Source: an uncultured Chitinophagales bacterium
Lineage (GTDB): Bacteria > Bacteroidota > Bacteroidia > Chitinophagales > JAHDHT01
Length of the DNA stretch: 64,000 bases
Direction: 5' to 3'
NCBI GenBank assembly: GCA_938023075.1
Contig: CALHDG010000131.1
Span: 1-64,000, forward strand
Position numbers and translations under genes: made by a program. The notes under the pieces were generated by a model that did no database searches, was not told where the DNA came from, and worked only from the letters and a program-made list of their open reading frames with translations. This document shows, piece after piece, positions 44,378 through 52,239 of the stretch (positions are counted from its first letter, which is position 1; every line of letters starts with the position of its first letter).

Positions 44378-44413
44378 AAGCGCAGAGGTTTCCCACGGCT
44401 TCTGCGTTTTTTA
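44378..44413 (+). terminator. Orphan Rho-independent terminator (plus strand)
   Basis: CGCAGA and TCTGCG flank a loop of about 17 nt and are followed by TTTTTTATTT. No plus-strand gene ends here; the preceding 60 bp (CAGCCCTCCGATTTTCCTC and GGAAAAAAAGGAG) could form a second hairpin. It may end a small untranslated RNA, or terminate transcription entering from the left. Confidence 0.5.
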
Positions 44414-44460
44414 TTTACATCTAAAATAATTAAATGAATAACAGATAGTTCTTTTGTAGA

Positions 44461-46062
44461 TTATCGTTTAGTTCTATGCATCAGCACTTTTTTCAACATG
44501 TTCTTTTTTAACATAGCCGATGCAGTAATAAAGGCAGCGTGTAGCGCACCACCAATACCAGCAGTTACAATATCTTGCCCGGTTAAATAAAAGTTTTTTA
44601 CAGACGTAACGGCACGCAATTGCCGTTCTTCAAAACGGTCTAAGGTATGGTTTAAACCATAAATTTCACCCGCTTGATAGCTTACAAAATTACGAGTGGA
44701 AAGTGGCGTGCTTAACTCATGAAAATCAACATAACCCTTACATTGTGGTACATAGTCATACAAATAATCCAACAACTGTTCTGAGAGTTTAGCCTTAAAG
44801 GCATCATAATCTTCACCGCGTTTATGCCAACGGGTATCTTCCCAATTTCTAAACCAATCATAATTACTTAAGGTAATAATTTCAATGGTGCTTCTGTTGG
44901 GATAACGCTCATCCCAACTCGGGTCTTTAGCCGATGGAAACGAAATATACACCACCGGAGGTGGAGCATTTTCCGGATCATTTAAATAATTTTTAACATT
45001 GGCATCATGATCATAACCATTTTCAGGATAGATCCAATAATTGGTTTTGGGTAATTGCAAAACACTATTATCCACATGTAAACCGATATACAAACAAACA
45101 TGACAAGCAGAGGCTTTCAAATTATTCGATGCCTTCTTTATAGCAGAAACTTTGTCAGAATTTTTTAATAAGTGTTGAAAAGTAATATGAGCACCGGCAC
45201 TACTCACAATTTTGGAGCACCGTATGGTTTTTCCATCAGCCATCTCCACACCTACTGCTTTGCCTTTTTCTATTAGCACTTTTTTTACTTCGGCATTGGT
45301 ATATACTGCACCACCTGCGGCTTCTATGGTAGGTTCAATGGTATCAAATAATTGGGCTGAGCCACCTACCGGAAAAGCTCCTCCATTCATATAATGGCGT
45401 ACTACCCCACAATGCATTAAAAAGCTGCTTTCGCCCGGAGGCAAACCATAATCGCCATATTGTCCGGTTAACACTGCCAATAATTTTTTATTGTTGGTTA
45501 GCTTTCCAATTGCCTCTTTGGTGCTGATGTTCGCGTGGTTTAAAGCCCCTTTACGCAACCTGCCACCAATAGTTTTACTTAGAAAGGGAGGCATCGCTTT
45601 TTCCATAAAGAAGTTTCTGGCATGTTTAGAAGTTGCTTTCACTAAGTCGCAATAGGCTTCAATAGCACGTCGTTCTTCCGGAAAGGATTCACTTAACGTA
45701 TTGATAAAATTTTCTTTACCGGCAATTAAATTATAATGCTCTTTACCAAAATAAATGCGGTCATAATTGTCATCCATCGCCGCCCATTCCAATCTGTTTT
45801 CTGATAGATAATCAAACATTTGCCGCATAATAGATTGTGGACGATGTACCTCACCAATGTAATGTATCCCCACATCCCACTCGTAGTTTCTGCGTTTAAA
45901 AACGTGGGTAAAGCCCCCGGGCGTATAATGCTTTTCTAACACTAAACATTTGCGCCCCTCTTTTGCTAACAAAGCTGCTAATGCCATGCCACTTATTCCT
46001 GAACCAATTATCAGGCAATCATAATTTTCTGTAGGATGTTCTCGTTTATAGGATTTTGGCAT
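44461..46062 (-). CDS. FAD-dependent oxidoreductase, retinol saturase / CrtISO-like
   Basis: The 533-residue flavoprotein starts with DCLIIGSGISGMALAALLAK followed by EGRKCLVLEKHYTPGGFTH, the Rossmann FAD site and the carotenoid-desaturase-like GG loop. YEWDVGIHYIGEV and GGAFPVGGSAQLFDTIEPTI match the all-trans-retinol 13,14-reductase / carotenoid isomerase group. The C-terminal YLTGQDIVTAGIGGALHAAF closes the FAD domain. The substrate is likely a polyunsaturated isoprenoid or lipid; no carotenoid genes are near, so the exact reaction is open. Monocistronic; family I repeat copy E starts 36 bp upstream of the start codon. Confidence 0.85.
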   Translation of the reverse strand: MPKSYKREHPTENYDCLIIGSGISGMALAALLAKEGRKCLVLEKHYTPGGFTHVFKRRNYEWDVGIHYIGEVHRPQSIMRQMFDYLSENRLEWAAMDDNYDRIYFGKEHYNLIAGKENFINTLSESFPEERRAIEAYCDLVKATSKHARNFFMEKAMPPFLSKTIGGRLRKGALNHANISTKEAIGKLTNNKKLLAVLTGQYGDYGLPPGESSFLMHCGVVRHYMNGGAFPVGGSAQLFDTIEPTIEAAGGAVYTNAEVKKVLIEKGKAVGVEMADGKTIRCSKIVSSAGAHITFQHLLKNSDKVSAIKKASNNLKASACHVCLYIGLHVDNSVLQLPKTNYWIYPENGYDHDANVKNYLNDPENAPPPVVYISFPSAKDPSWDERYPNRSTIEIITLSNYDWFRNWEDTRWHKRGEDYDAFKAKLSEQLLDYLYDYVPQCKGYVDFHELSTPLSTRNFVSYQAGEIYGLNHTLDRFEERQLRAVTSVKNFYLTGQDIVTAGIGGALHAAFITASAMLKKNMLKKVLMHRTKR

Positions 46063-46097
46063 ATGGCAAAATTACAAATTTAATAATTGGTTATTAA

Positions 46098-46233
46098 ATT
46101 TTTTTTAGAAGCGAAACCACCAAACAATTTGGTGAGGAGCTCCCCGCTTTCCACTCAAATGTTGCGCTTGGCTGCAAGGCTTTTCTTCAAGCAACATAAC
46201 CGTTGCAATCGGGGCTAAGCTTCCAACTTCACT
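46098..46233 (-). repeat. Dispersed structured repeat, family I, copy E
   Basis: TTTTTTTTAGAAGCGAAACC, GAGCTCCCCGCTTTCCACTC, AAATGTTGCGC, then CAAGCAACATAACCGTTGC and AATCGGGGCTAAGC. Outer helix CCCCG/CGGGG, inner GTTGC/GCAAC. An extra small palindrome AACAATTTGGTGAGG sits in the 3' part. It lies upstream of the oxidoreductase gene. Confidence 0.8.
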
Positions 46234-46251
46234 CCATTTTAATTCAACGTT

Positions 46252-46575
46252 CAATATTCGTTATTCACTAAATAAGCATCCAAAAAAAATATCGAATATC
46301 GAACACCGAATTTTGAATGTCGAATTTTTCTATTCAACGAACAACACTTAGCTACTAAACAACTCAATGCACTTTAGTACAGATGATCTACTAATGCAAC
46401 TTCACATTTGTTTAAATTCGACGTTCATTATTCGTTAATCAATATTCGTTATTCACTAAATAAGCATCCAAAAAAAATATCGAATATCGAACACCGAATT
46501 TTGAATGTCGAATTTTTCTATTCAACGAACAACACTCAACTACTAAACAACCCGATCTACTTTAATACAGTTGAC
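46252..46575. repeat. 188-bp-period direct repeat of ATTCGTTATTCACTAAATAAGC-type sequence
   Basis: CAATATTCGTTATTCACTAA at 46252 recurs at 46440, and the following about 120 bp (ATCGAATATCGAACACCGAA, then TTTTGAATGTCGAA, TTCAACGAACAACACT, CTACTAAACAAC) are nearly identical. Inside each copy are short self-similar GAATATCGAA/GAATGTCGAA words. No gene is supported here; a 77-codon frame is an accident of the repeat. Confidence 0.85.
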
Positions 46576-46657
46576 TTGCAAATCGAGGCTAAACCTTCAC
46601 TCCTTTTTATAAGCTGTTTAAATAGTAGATTTCCAAGTTAAAAAATATACGGTATTA

Positions 46658-46760
46658 TACCAATTCTTGCTCAAGTGAAGTCAATAGTTTTTATGGTTTT
46701 TTTTTGCTTAAAAGTTTTTATCTTTCGAAGTATAATAAAATCGATCAAATTGGTATTAGT
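46658..46760. mobile_element. Second family IV element (ATAATACCAATTTGA ends)
   Basis: The left end GTATTATACCAATTCTTG and the right end (complement) ACTAATACCAATTTGATCGA form short inverted repeats about 100 bp apart. The TATACCAATT terminal word is shared with the element at 44.1-44.3 kb; the interior is not. From here to 47059 nothing else is recognised. Confidence 0.45.
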
Positions 46761-47059
46761 CCTTTATTAAAGTAGAAAAGTAGTTGACACTTTATATGAA
46801 TGTCATTCAAGATTTGAATTAAAAAACTGCAGTAGCTTTTCAAAACCGGCTGTCGTCATCGCGGAAAATGTGTAGAGTAACGGAACATTTATTCGTGATC
46901 TCGCTTAAGGTTAATTTGATTCCTTTTTTCTTGTTTTTAACATTTAGATTGACTTTTTTTGGTCAACCTATTTAAGGTATTGACAAATAATGAATGTTGA
47001 ATTATTTTTATTGTATAAAAAAATAATATTCATTATAGTGAAAGATACTTAGATAGAAT

Positions 47060-47140
47060 AGTTGCGGTTATCCGAAATCTTGATTGGATAGCGGGGAGCC
47101 CGTTTCTTAATGGTTTCCACAGTTTCGCTTCCACAAAAAA
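47060..47140 (+). repeat. Dispersed structured repeat, family I, copy F (truncated)
   Basis: Only GTTGCGGTTATCCG remains of the 5' part, while the 3' part GGATAGCGGGGAGCCCGTTT and CAGTTTCGCTTCCACAAAAA is well preserved. The central hairpin is deleted. It lies 135 bp beyond the tdk stop, in the same relative orientation as copies A, C, G and H. Confidence 0.6.
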
Positions 47141-47162
47141 TATAGTTGTTTATAGGCTAAGA

Positions 47163-47226
47163 AACGATAAAAAATAAATTTACCATCTGACTTTATCAGC
47201 GTTGATAAATTTATTTTCTCATCGTT
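47163..47226. mobile_element. MITE-like element, family III, copy 4 (internally deleted)
   Basis: AACGATAAAAAATAAATTTA at the left and (complement) AACGATGAGAAAATAAATTT at the right are the family ends with almost nothing between (TCTGACTTTATCAGCGTTGA). At 64 bp it is a near-perfect hairpin. Confidence 0.65.
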
Positions 47227-47274
47227 CATAAGTTAATATTTGTATGTATGTGCAATAACCATTACAATAATTTA

Positions 47275-47850
47275 TCATTTTCCTTTCATCCCTTTATCAA
47301 AACAAAAGCGGCATCGGGGTTCGTAGCTATCGGTTTCACCTAATAAAATGGTTTTATCTTCACTAGTTTTTCTAAAGGAATACGAAGCCAAATTTCCGCA
47401 AACCATGCAAATAGCGTGCAGTTTGGTAATATATTCCGCATCTGCCATAATGGCTGGCATGGGTCCGAAAGGGTTGCCCAAGTAATCCATATCTAAACCC
47501 GCAACAATTACGCGTATTCCCTTCAACGCTAATACCCGACATACCTCTGCTAAACCTTCGTCAAAAAATTGCGCTTCATCTATGGCAATTACTTCTGAGC
47601 GATCAATTAACAGCATAATATTTTGCGAACTACTTACCGGAGTTGACAAAATGCGGTTTTCATCGTGCGATACCACGTCGTTTTCGTGGTAACGGGTATC
47701 TACCTGAGGCTTAAAAATTTGAACTTTTTGGTTAGCATAACGCGCTCGTTTTAACCGTCTTATCAGTTCTTCGGTTTTGCCTGAAAACATAGAGCCGGTT
47801 ATTACCTCTACCCAACCACGCTTTTTAAATAAATTTGGTTCAACAAACAT
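47275..47850 (-). CDS. tdk: Thymidine kinase (type II)
   Basis: The enzyme phosphorylates thymidine to dTMP in the salvage pathway. The 191-residue protein has P-loop [19 protein letters not shown] (about 19-37), the Asp-containing [13 protein letters not shown], and the lasso region [15 protein letters not shown]. It also has two zinc-binding pairs, CMVCGN and CRFCF, around SYEPR. All match bacterial type II Tdk. It diverges from the hypothetical gene at 47913. Confidence 0.96.
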   Translation of the reverse strand: MFVEPNLFKKRGWVEVITGSMFSGKTEELIRRLKRARYANQKVQIFKPQVDTRYHENDVVSHDENRILSTPVSSSQNIMLLIDRSEVIAIDEAQFFDEGLAEVCRVLALKGIRVIVAGLDMDYLGNPFGPMPAIMADAEYITKLHAICMVCGNLASYSFRKTSEDKTILLGETDSYEPRCRFCFDKGMKGK

Positions 47851-47912
47851 GTAACACTTTAAAAATAAATGTCGTAATTTTAAGTTTAAGAAAGTGGAAT
47901 TGTATACCTATT

Positions 47913-48908
47913 ATGAATAACAAGAAACAATTAACAAAAGTATCGGTTTTAATTGACAAACTAAATTATCTGAACGATAACCTTGATTTTAATTTGTTAA
48001 AAATTAATGATCTTGATTTTAACTTACTAAAAAGCTACACTGCTGAATTGTGGCAATTGTTGCAAAATTTGGAAAATGATGGTGCTATACCCTCACAAGA
48101 TCAAACAATTAAAGAACAATTATTTCATCAATTACCTAAAACATCCCCATCAAATATAAAAAGTAGGGTTGAATCATCAGCAACCATATCTAAAAAAAAC
48201 GAGCTAGCAATTCAACAAGCATCTCACAAAAAGGTAGAAGGAACTATTCTATCGAAAAATGAAGGGGCTATAGCAAAGCCTGAGCTTGCCAAAGATGCTA
48301 CTGAAAATATTTTTGATACGGTAAAAGCCATCAAAAAACAACATAAGGTTGAACCAAGCCCTAAAGTTGAGCAACATGCTTTTCAAGCAGAATCTAAGCC
48401 TGTTAAAGAACCGGCTCCAAAATTAAAAGAAGAACCCAAAGTGTTGGTAACTGAAAAACAAGTTGAAGTGAAAGACTTTGATTTTATGCCTTCTAAAGTA
48501 AAGTTACAAAAACCCAAAGGCACAGTAGATTCTTTAGTAAAAGAATTGGAACAGGAAGTTTTGGAACAAGAAGCCCTTGAGCAAGAAGAAGAAAACCCAA
48601 GCAATAGTTTAAACGACCGCTTTAAAACCCAAGAGAATAGTTTGGGAACTGTACTAAAAACTACTAAAACAAATAATCGTAACTTTAAAGAATTAATTGA
48701 TATTAATGATCGGTTTTTGTTTATTCAATCTTTATTTGGTGGCAGTTACTTAGCTTTTGAAGAAGCGATTAAACAAATTAACAAAATAGAAAGTTATTCG
48801 GAAGCCTTAGATTATGTTGATTATAAACTGAAGGGAACTTACGATTGGTCTACTGATTCAACTGAAGTAACCAAGTTTTTAAATATTTTAGAAAGAAGCT
48901 ATAATTGA
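47913..48908 (+). CDS. Hypothetical protein with conserved C-terminal domain (Bacteroidota)
   Basis: The 331-residue cytoplasmic protein has an N-terminal segment with two near-identical decapeptides (NLDFNLLKIND and DLDFNLLKSYT). A long charged low-complexity middle is rich in Lys/Glu/Pro (about 75-255, including EQEVLEQEALEQEEE), and a globular C-terminus follows: FKELIDINDRFLFIQSLFGG, then SYLAFEEAIKQINKIESYSE, ALDYVDYKL and ending FLNILERSY. This tail, DRFLFI...LFxGxxxxFEEAI, recurs in unassigned Bacteroidota proteins, in my recollection. The ORF could start at 47835, but that would overlap tdk; the ATG at 47913 is chosen. It lies 9 bp before msrB. Confidence 0.7.
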   Translation: MNNKKQLTKVSVLIDKLNYLNDNLDFNLLKINDLDFNLLKSYTAELWQLLQNLENDGAIPSQDQTIKEQLFHQLPKTSPSNIKSRVESSATISKKNELAIQQASHKKVEGTILSKNEGAIAKPELAKDATENIFDTVKAIKKQHKVEPSPKVEQHAFQAESKPVKEPAPKLKEEPKVLVTEKQVEVKDFDFMPSKVKLQKPKGTVDSLVKELEQEVLEQEALEQEEENPSNSLNDRFKTQENSLGTVLKTTKTNNRNFKELIDINDRFLFIQSLFGGSYLAFEEAIKQINKIESYSEALDYVDYKLKGTYDWSTDSTEVTKFLNILERSYN

Positions 48909-48917
48909 ATTTTATAA

Positions 48918-49319
48918 ATGAGTGCATTGAAAGTACAAAAGACAGAAGCAGAATGGAAGGCTGAGCTGAATGAAGAAGTTTTTCATATTTTACGCCAAAA
49001 AGGTACCGAGCGGGCTTTTACTGGTGAATACAGTAATCATAATGAAAAAGGAACTTATCATTGCGCAGGTTGTGATGCTTTGTTGTTTGAATCGAACCAA
49101 AAATTTGACTCGCATTGTGGCTGGCCCGCCTTTGATGCACCTGCTGAAGAAACCATTATCCACGAACATCAAGATCGATCTTTTGGCATGGTACGTACTG
49201 AGGTAACTTGCAGCGATTGTGGTGGCCACTTAGGGCACGTATTTACCGATGGACCAACTAAAACGGGTTTGCGTTACTGTATCAATTCTTTGGCATTAAA
49301 ATTTAAACCATCAGCATAA
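48918..49319 (+). CDS. msrB: Peptide-methionine (R)-S-oxide reductase MsrB
   Basis: MsrB reduces the R form of methionine sulfoxide in proteins. The 133-residue protein has TYHCAGCDALLF and VTCSDCGGHLGHVF giving the four zinc cysteines, FDSHCGWPAF with the resolving-position Cys, and the catalytic RYCINSLALKF. All key residues are present. It starts 9 bp after the hypothetical gene, so the two are probably cotranscribed. No MsrA gene is in the window. Confidence 0.95.
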   Translation: MSALKVQKTEAEWKAELNEEVFHILRQKGTERAFTGEYSNHNEKGTYHCAGCDALLFESNQKFDSHCGWPAFDAPAEETIIHEHQDRSFGMVRTEVTCSDCGGHLGHVFTDGPTKTGLRYCINSLALKFKPSA

Positions 49320-49337
49320 TTGTTTGATGGCTTTATG

Positions 49338-50339
49338 CTAATCCATATCAAAAAAATCAATTTCTTTTTTACTTGGTTGTTCAGCTTTTATTGATAAAGT
49401 AAATAAAAAAGTGGTTCCCTTGCCGGGTGTATTGCTAGATTCATACCATATATCGCCTTGATGCATTTTTACTATCTTTTTACAAGTTGCCAAACCAATA
49501 GGTCGGTGCGCCTCGCCCTTATGCATAAAGCGTTGAAAAGGCAAAAATAATTTATCGTGCAGATCCATAGCCAACCCAATACCATTATCGGTTACTTTAA
49601 ACAAAAAAAAGTCGTCATCTACTTTTTCTGAGGAAATATGAACAACCAAATCTTTAGTTGATTGAAACTTTAGTGAATTGGATACCAATTCATTAAACAG
49701 CTTATATATCATTGGAGCATTAACCATAATACTGGGCATTTTTTCGAATGTGAAAGTTGCATTAGTTTCTTTTAAAATATATTTCAATTTTATTTTTAGA
49801 TGATTAAGCAACTTGTTAAAATCAGTAATTTTAAAATTTTGAATGGAATTTCCTACTTGTAAATATTTCAAGAAGTCATTGAAAGTCTCATCTAATTGAA
49901 AGGCACCATCAATAATATAGTTCAAGTAGGTTAAACCATCTCCTTCTAAATTTTCTTTATATTTAACTTTCAATAATTGTGAGAAATTGGCAATTGCTCG
50001 CAAAGGTTCTTTTAAATCGTGAGAGGCAATTTTAGTAAACTGTTCAAGTTCATTATAGGCAAATTTTAGTTCCTCTAATTTTGCATTTTGTTCAATAGAA
50101 TAAGTTTCAATTATTTTTTTTTGGATCAATAATCTCTTGTACGCATCCTCTAAATCTTCAACGGTATTACTACGAAAAGCATTCAGCATATTCCTGTCCG
50201 TTTGTAGTTGAAGTTTTTCGGCTTGCTTTACCTGATGAGCTTGTTTCATTTGTCCACATAAGTCTAACAATACTTCTTTTTGCTTAGAGTCTTTTATAGA
50301 ACTTGAAACTTGCAACATATGGTTTATAAGTTCTTTCAT
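49338..50339 (-). CDS. Cytoplasmic sensor histidine kinase
   Basis: The protein has a coiled-coil N-terminal half (about 1-115, no transmembrane helix or recognisable PAS/GAF). A HisKA domain follows with FTKIASHDLKEPLRAIANFS (phospho-His), and then HATPase with N-box FNELVSNSLKFQ, G1 DNGIGLAM, LPFQRF and G2 GLATCKKIV, GKGTTFLFTL. No response regulator or other sensor is adjacent, so its partner lies elsewhere. The ORF starts at 50381, but the first 14 residues are hydrophobic and unlike the rest; I prefer the ATG at 50339 (333 residues). The C-terminal tail is short, EIDFFDMD. The signal is unknown. Confidence 0.85.
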   Translation of the reverse strand: MKELINHMLQVSSSIKDSKQKEVLLDLCGQMKQAHQVKQAEKLQLQTDRNMLNAFRSNTVEDLEDAYKRLLIQKKIIETYSIEQNAKLEELKFAYNELEQFTKIASHDLKEPLRAIANFSQLLKVKYKENLEGDGLTYLNYIIDGAFQLDETFNDFLKYLQVGNSIQNFKITDFNKLLNHLKIKLKYILKETNATFTFEKMPSIMVNAPMIYKLFNELVSNSLKFQSTKDLVVHISSEKVDDDFFLFKVTDNGIGLAMDLHDKLFLPFQRFMHKGEAHRPIGLATCKKIVKMHQGDIWYESSNTPGKGTTFLFTLSIKAEQPSKKEIDFFDMD

Positions 50340-50381
50340 ATTTTTAATTACTATAGTTATCAAAAACATCAAATTATGCAA

Positions 50382-50702
50382 AAATTAAATACTAAGTAAT
50401 TTTATTTCTGCTTAAATCAAATGTTTTTGCCCTTCTTTAAAACAATAAAACCGACTGATATAATTTAGTATCAACCTAAAAATTATACTGGATAGTCTTT
50501 ATTTTGTTACATAGATAGTTAAATAAAATTATTATATAATATATATTCAACTATACACATGTCTAATAATAGATAAAGCTGATTAAAATATTAACTTCAT
50601 TAGAATGGTGAAATTTTCCTGATTACTACATAAAAAATGCAACTCTGAAGCCAGCAACATATGAATAAATTATCTTAAGATAATTTATTTAAAATTAACT
50701 AT
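50382..50702. other. Intergenic stretch without recognisable feature
   Basis: AT-rich sequence with TATATAATATATATTC-type tracts and a short ATCTTAAGATAA palindrome near 50672-50683. It should contain the promoter of the histidine kinase gene. No gene or RNA is seen. Confidence 0.5.
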
Positions 50703-51743
50703 TTAGGGTGCCGGATTGGGAATTTTATGATGCACCTGCTCAATTTCAGACAATACCTCATCATTCAATTGAATATGAATACTATCTATATTTTCTTTTA
50801 GCTGCTTCAAATTAGTTGCACCAATAATATTACTGGTTAAAAAAGGACGCGTATTTACATATGCCAATGCCATTTGTGCCAAGGTCATCTCATTTTTTTC
50901 GGCAATGGTAAGATATTGCTTGGTTGCTTCAAAACAGTTATCGCTATTATAGCGTTGCATCTGTTTAAATTTGTTCAACCGGTGATTAGCCGTATCTTCC
51001 CCTTTGTGATATTTACCAGATAATAAGCCAAAAGCCATAGGAGAATATGCCAACAAGCCGATGTTTTCTCTTATCGAAACTTCTGCCAAGCCTACTTCGT
51101 AGGTTCTATTTAATAAACTGTAAGGGTTTTGAATACTTACCATTCGGTCTAAACTATTTAAATCTGCAGTTTGTAAATATTTCATAGCGCCCCAAGCCGA
51201 TTCATTCGATAAACCATAATGCCTAATTTTGCCTGAGCGTTTCACTTCATTTAAAATTTGCATGGTTTGCAAAAAGGTATTTTGCCATTCATCTGTTTTA
51301 GGATGTTGATAGCCGCGTTGTCCAAACATATTCATCGGGCGGTCGGGCCAATGCAGTTGATATAAATCGATATAATCAGTTTGTAAACGTTTAAGGCTTC
51401 CATCAACCGCTTCTTTAATCCGGTTTCTGCTAAAGCCTAAATTGCTGCTGATGTATTTTAACCCCTTTGAAGGACCAGCTACTTTGGTGCCAATAATTAC
51501 TTTATCCCGGCACTTTCGGTTAGCCAACCAACTGCCAATATATTGCTCGGTCAATCCATTATTTGCCTCCGTTGACGGTACTGCATACAACTCTGCCGTA
51601 TCAATAAAATTCACCCCGTTTTCCAAGGCATAATCCAACTGTTCGTGGGCTTCGGCTTCTGAATTTTGCTCACCAAAAGTCATGGTACCGAGGCATATTT
51701 TACTTACTTGAATGCCTGTGTTGGATAGTTGAGTATATTCCAT
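50703..51743 (-). CDS. Aldo/keto reductase (Tas-like)
   Basis: The 346-residue NADPH-dependent reductase has GTMTFGEQNSEAEAHEQLDY and FIDTAELYAVP, which carry the catalytic Asp and Tyr of the AKR fold. It also has SLKRLQTDYIDLYQLHWPDR with the catalytic His region, IRHYGLSNESAWG and the C-terminal IIGATNLKQLKENI NADP site. It is closest in layout to Tas/YghZ-type enzymes (NDDxxxG-type substrates unknown). Monocistronic; family I copy G lies upstream, behind the CotH gene. Confidence 0.93.
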   Translation of the reverse strand: MEYTQLSNTGIQVSKICLGTMTFGEQNSEAEAHEQLDYALENGVNFIDTAELYAVPSTEANNGLTEQYIGSWLANRKCRDKVIIGTKVAGPSKGLKYISSNLGFSRNRIKEAVDGSLKRLQTDYIDLYQLHWPDRPMNMFGQRGYQHPKTDEWQNTFLQTMQILNEVKRSGKIRHYGLSNESAWGAMKYLQTADLNSLDRMVSIQNPYSLLNRTYEVGLAEVSIRENIGLLAYSPMAFGLLSGKYHKGEDTANHRLNKFKQMQRYNSDNCFEATKQYLTIAEKNEMTLAQMALAYVNTRPFLTSNIIGATNLKQLKENIDSIHIQLNDEVLSEIEQVHHKIPNPAP

Positions 51744-52048
51744 TCAAATATAATTTAAGATTACGGAGCGTGAATATAGTTATTTAGGTATGGCTTTCTA
51801 TTTTGTGGTTTGTTTTTTTACAATTTAACTAACTGCCAAGGGTTTATCAAAAAAATTATTTGGCAAGTTAGTGTTGAAAGCATACAGGTTTTATGTTGGT
51901 TCAACTTCAACAGGAAGAGATAGTTGCTTACTGTAAGCAATGGATGAATAGCTTAATAATTTAGTTGATGTTTAAGGAGTTCTCTTTTTAGTTTATTGCC
52001 AAACTATTTGGTTGACCAGAAAGATTTTGGTGGGATAGTTGCTTTATA

Positions 52049-52195
52049 AACCCGGGCGAAGTTAGAAGCCTAACCCTGATAGGAGCGGTTATGCCGTTTT
52101 GCAGCGCAAGCATTGTAGCGTAGCAAAAACGGCATTTGAGCGGATAGCAGGCTGCCCGTTTCTACATATTCCTGATCTTTCGTTTCTAAAAAAAT
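52049..52195 (+). repeat. Dispersed structured repeat, family I, copy G
   Basis: AACCCGGGCGAAGTTAGAAG, TAACCCTGATAGGAGCGG, GCCGTTTTGC and GCAAAAACGGC, ATTTGAGCGGATAGCAGG and CTTTCGTTTCTAAAAAAATT. Closest to copy B: same CCTG/CAGG outer helix and GCCGTTTTGC/GCAAAAACGGC inner helix. It lies 45 bp beyond the CotH-gene stop codon. Confidence 0.8.
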
Positions 52196-52239
52196 TAAGG
52201 ATTGATTGACTTGATTTATATTTTTATTTAATAATTAAT

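Noticed and set aside
46408-46641. 77-codon plus frame
   Set aside because: It is read through the 188-bp direct repeat and has no protein-like composition.
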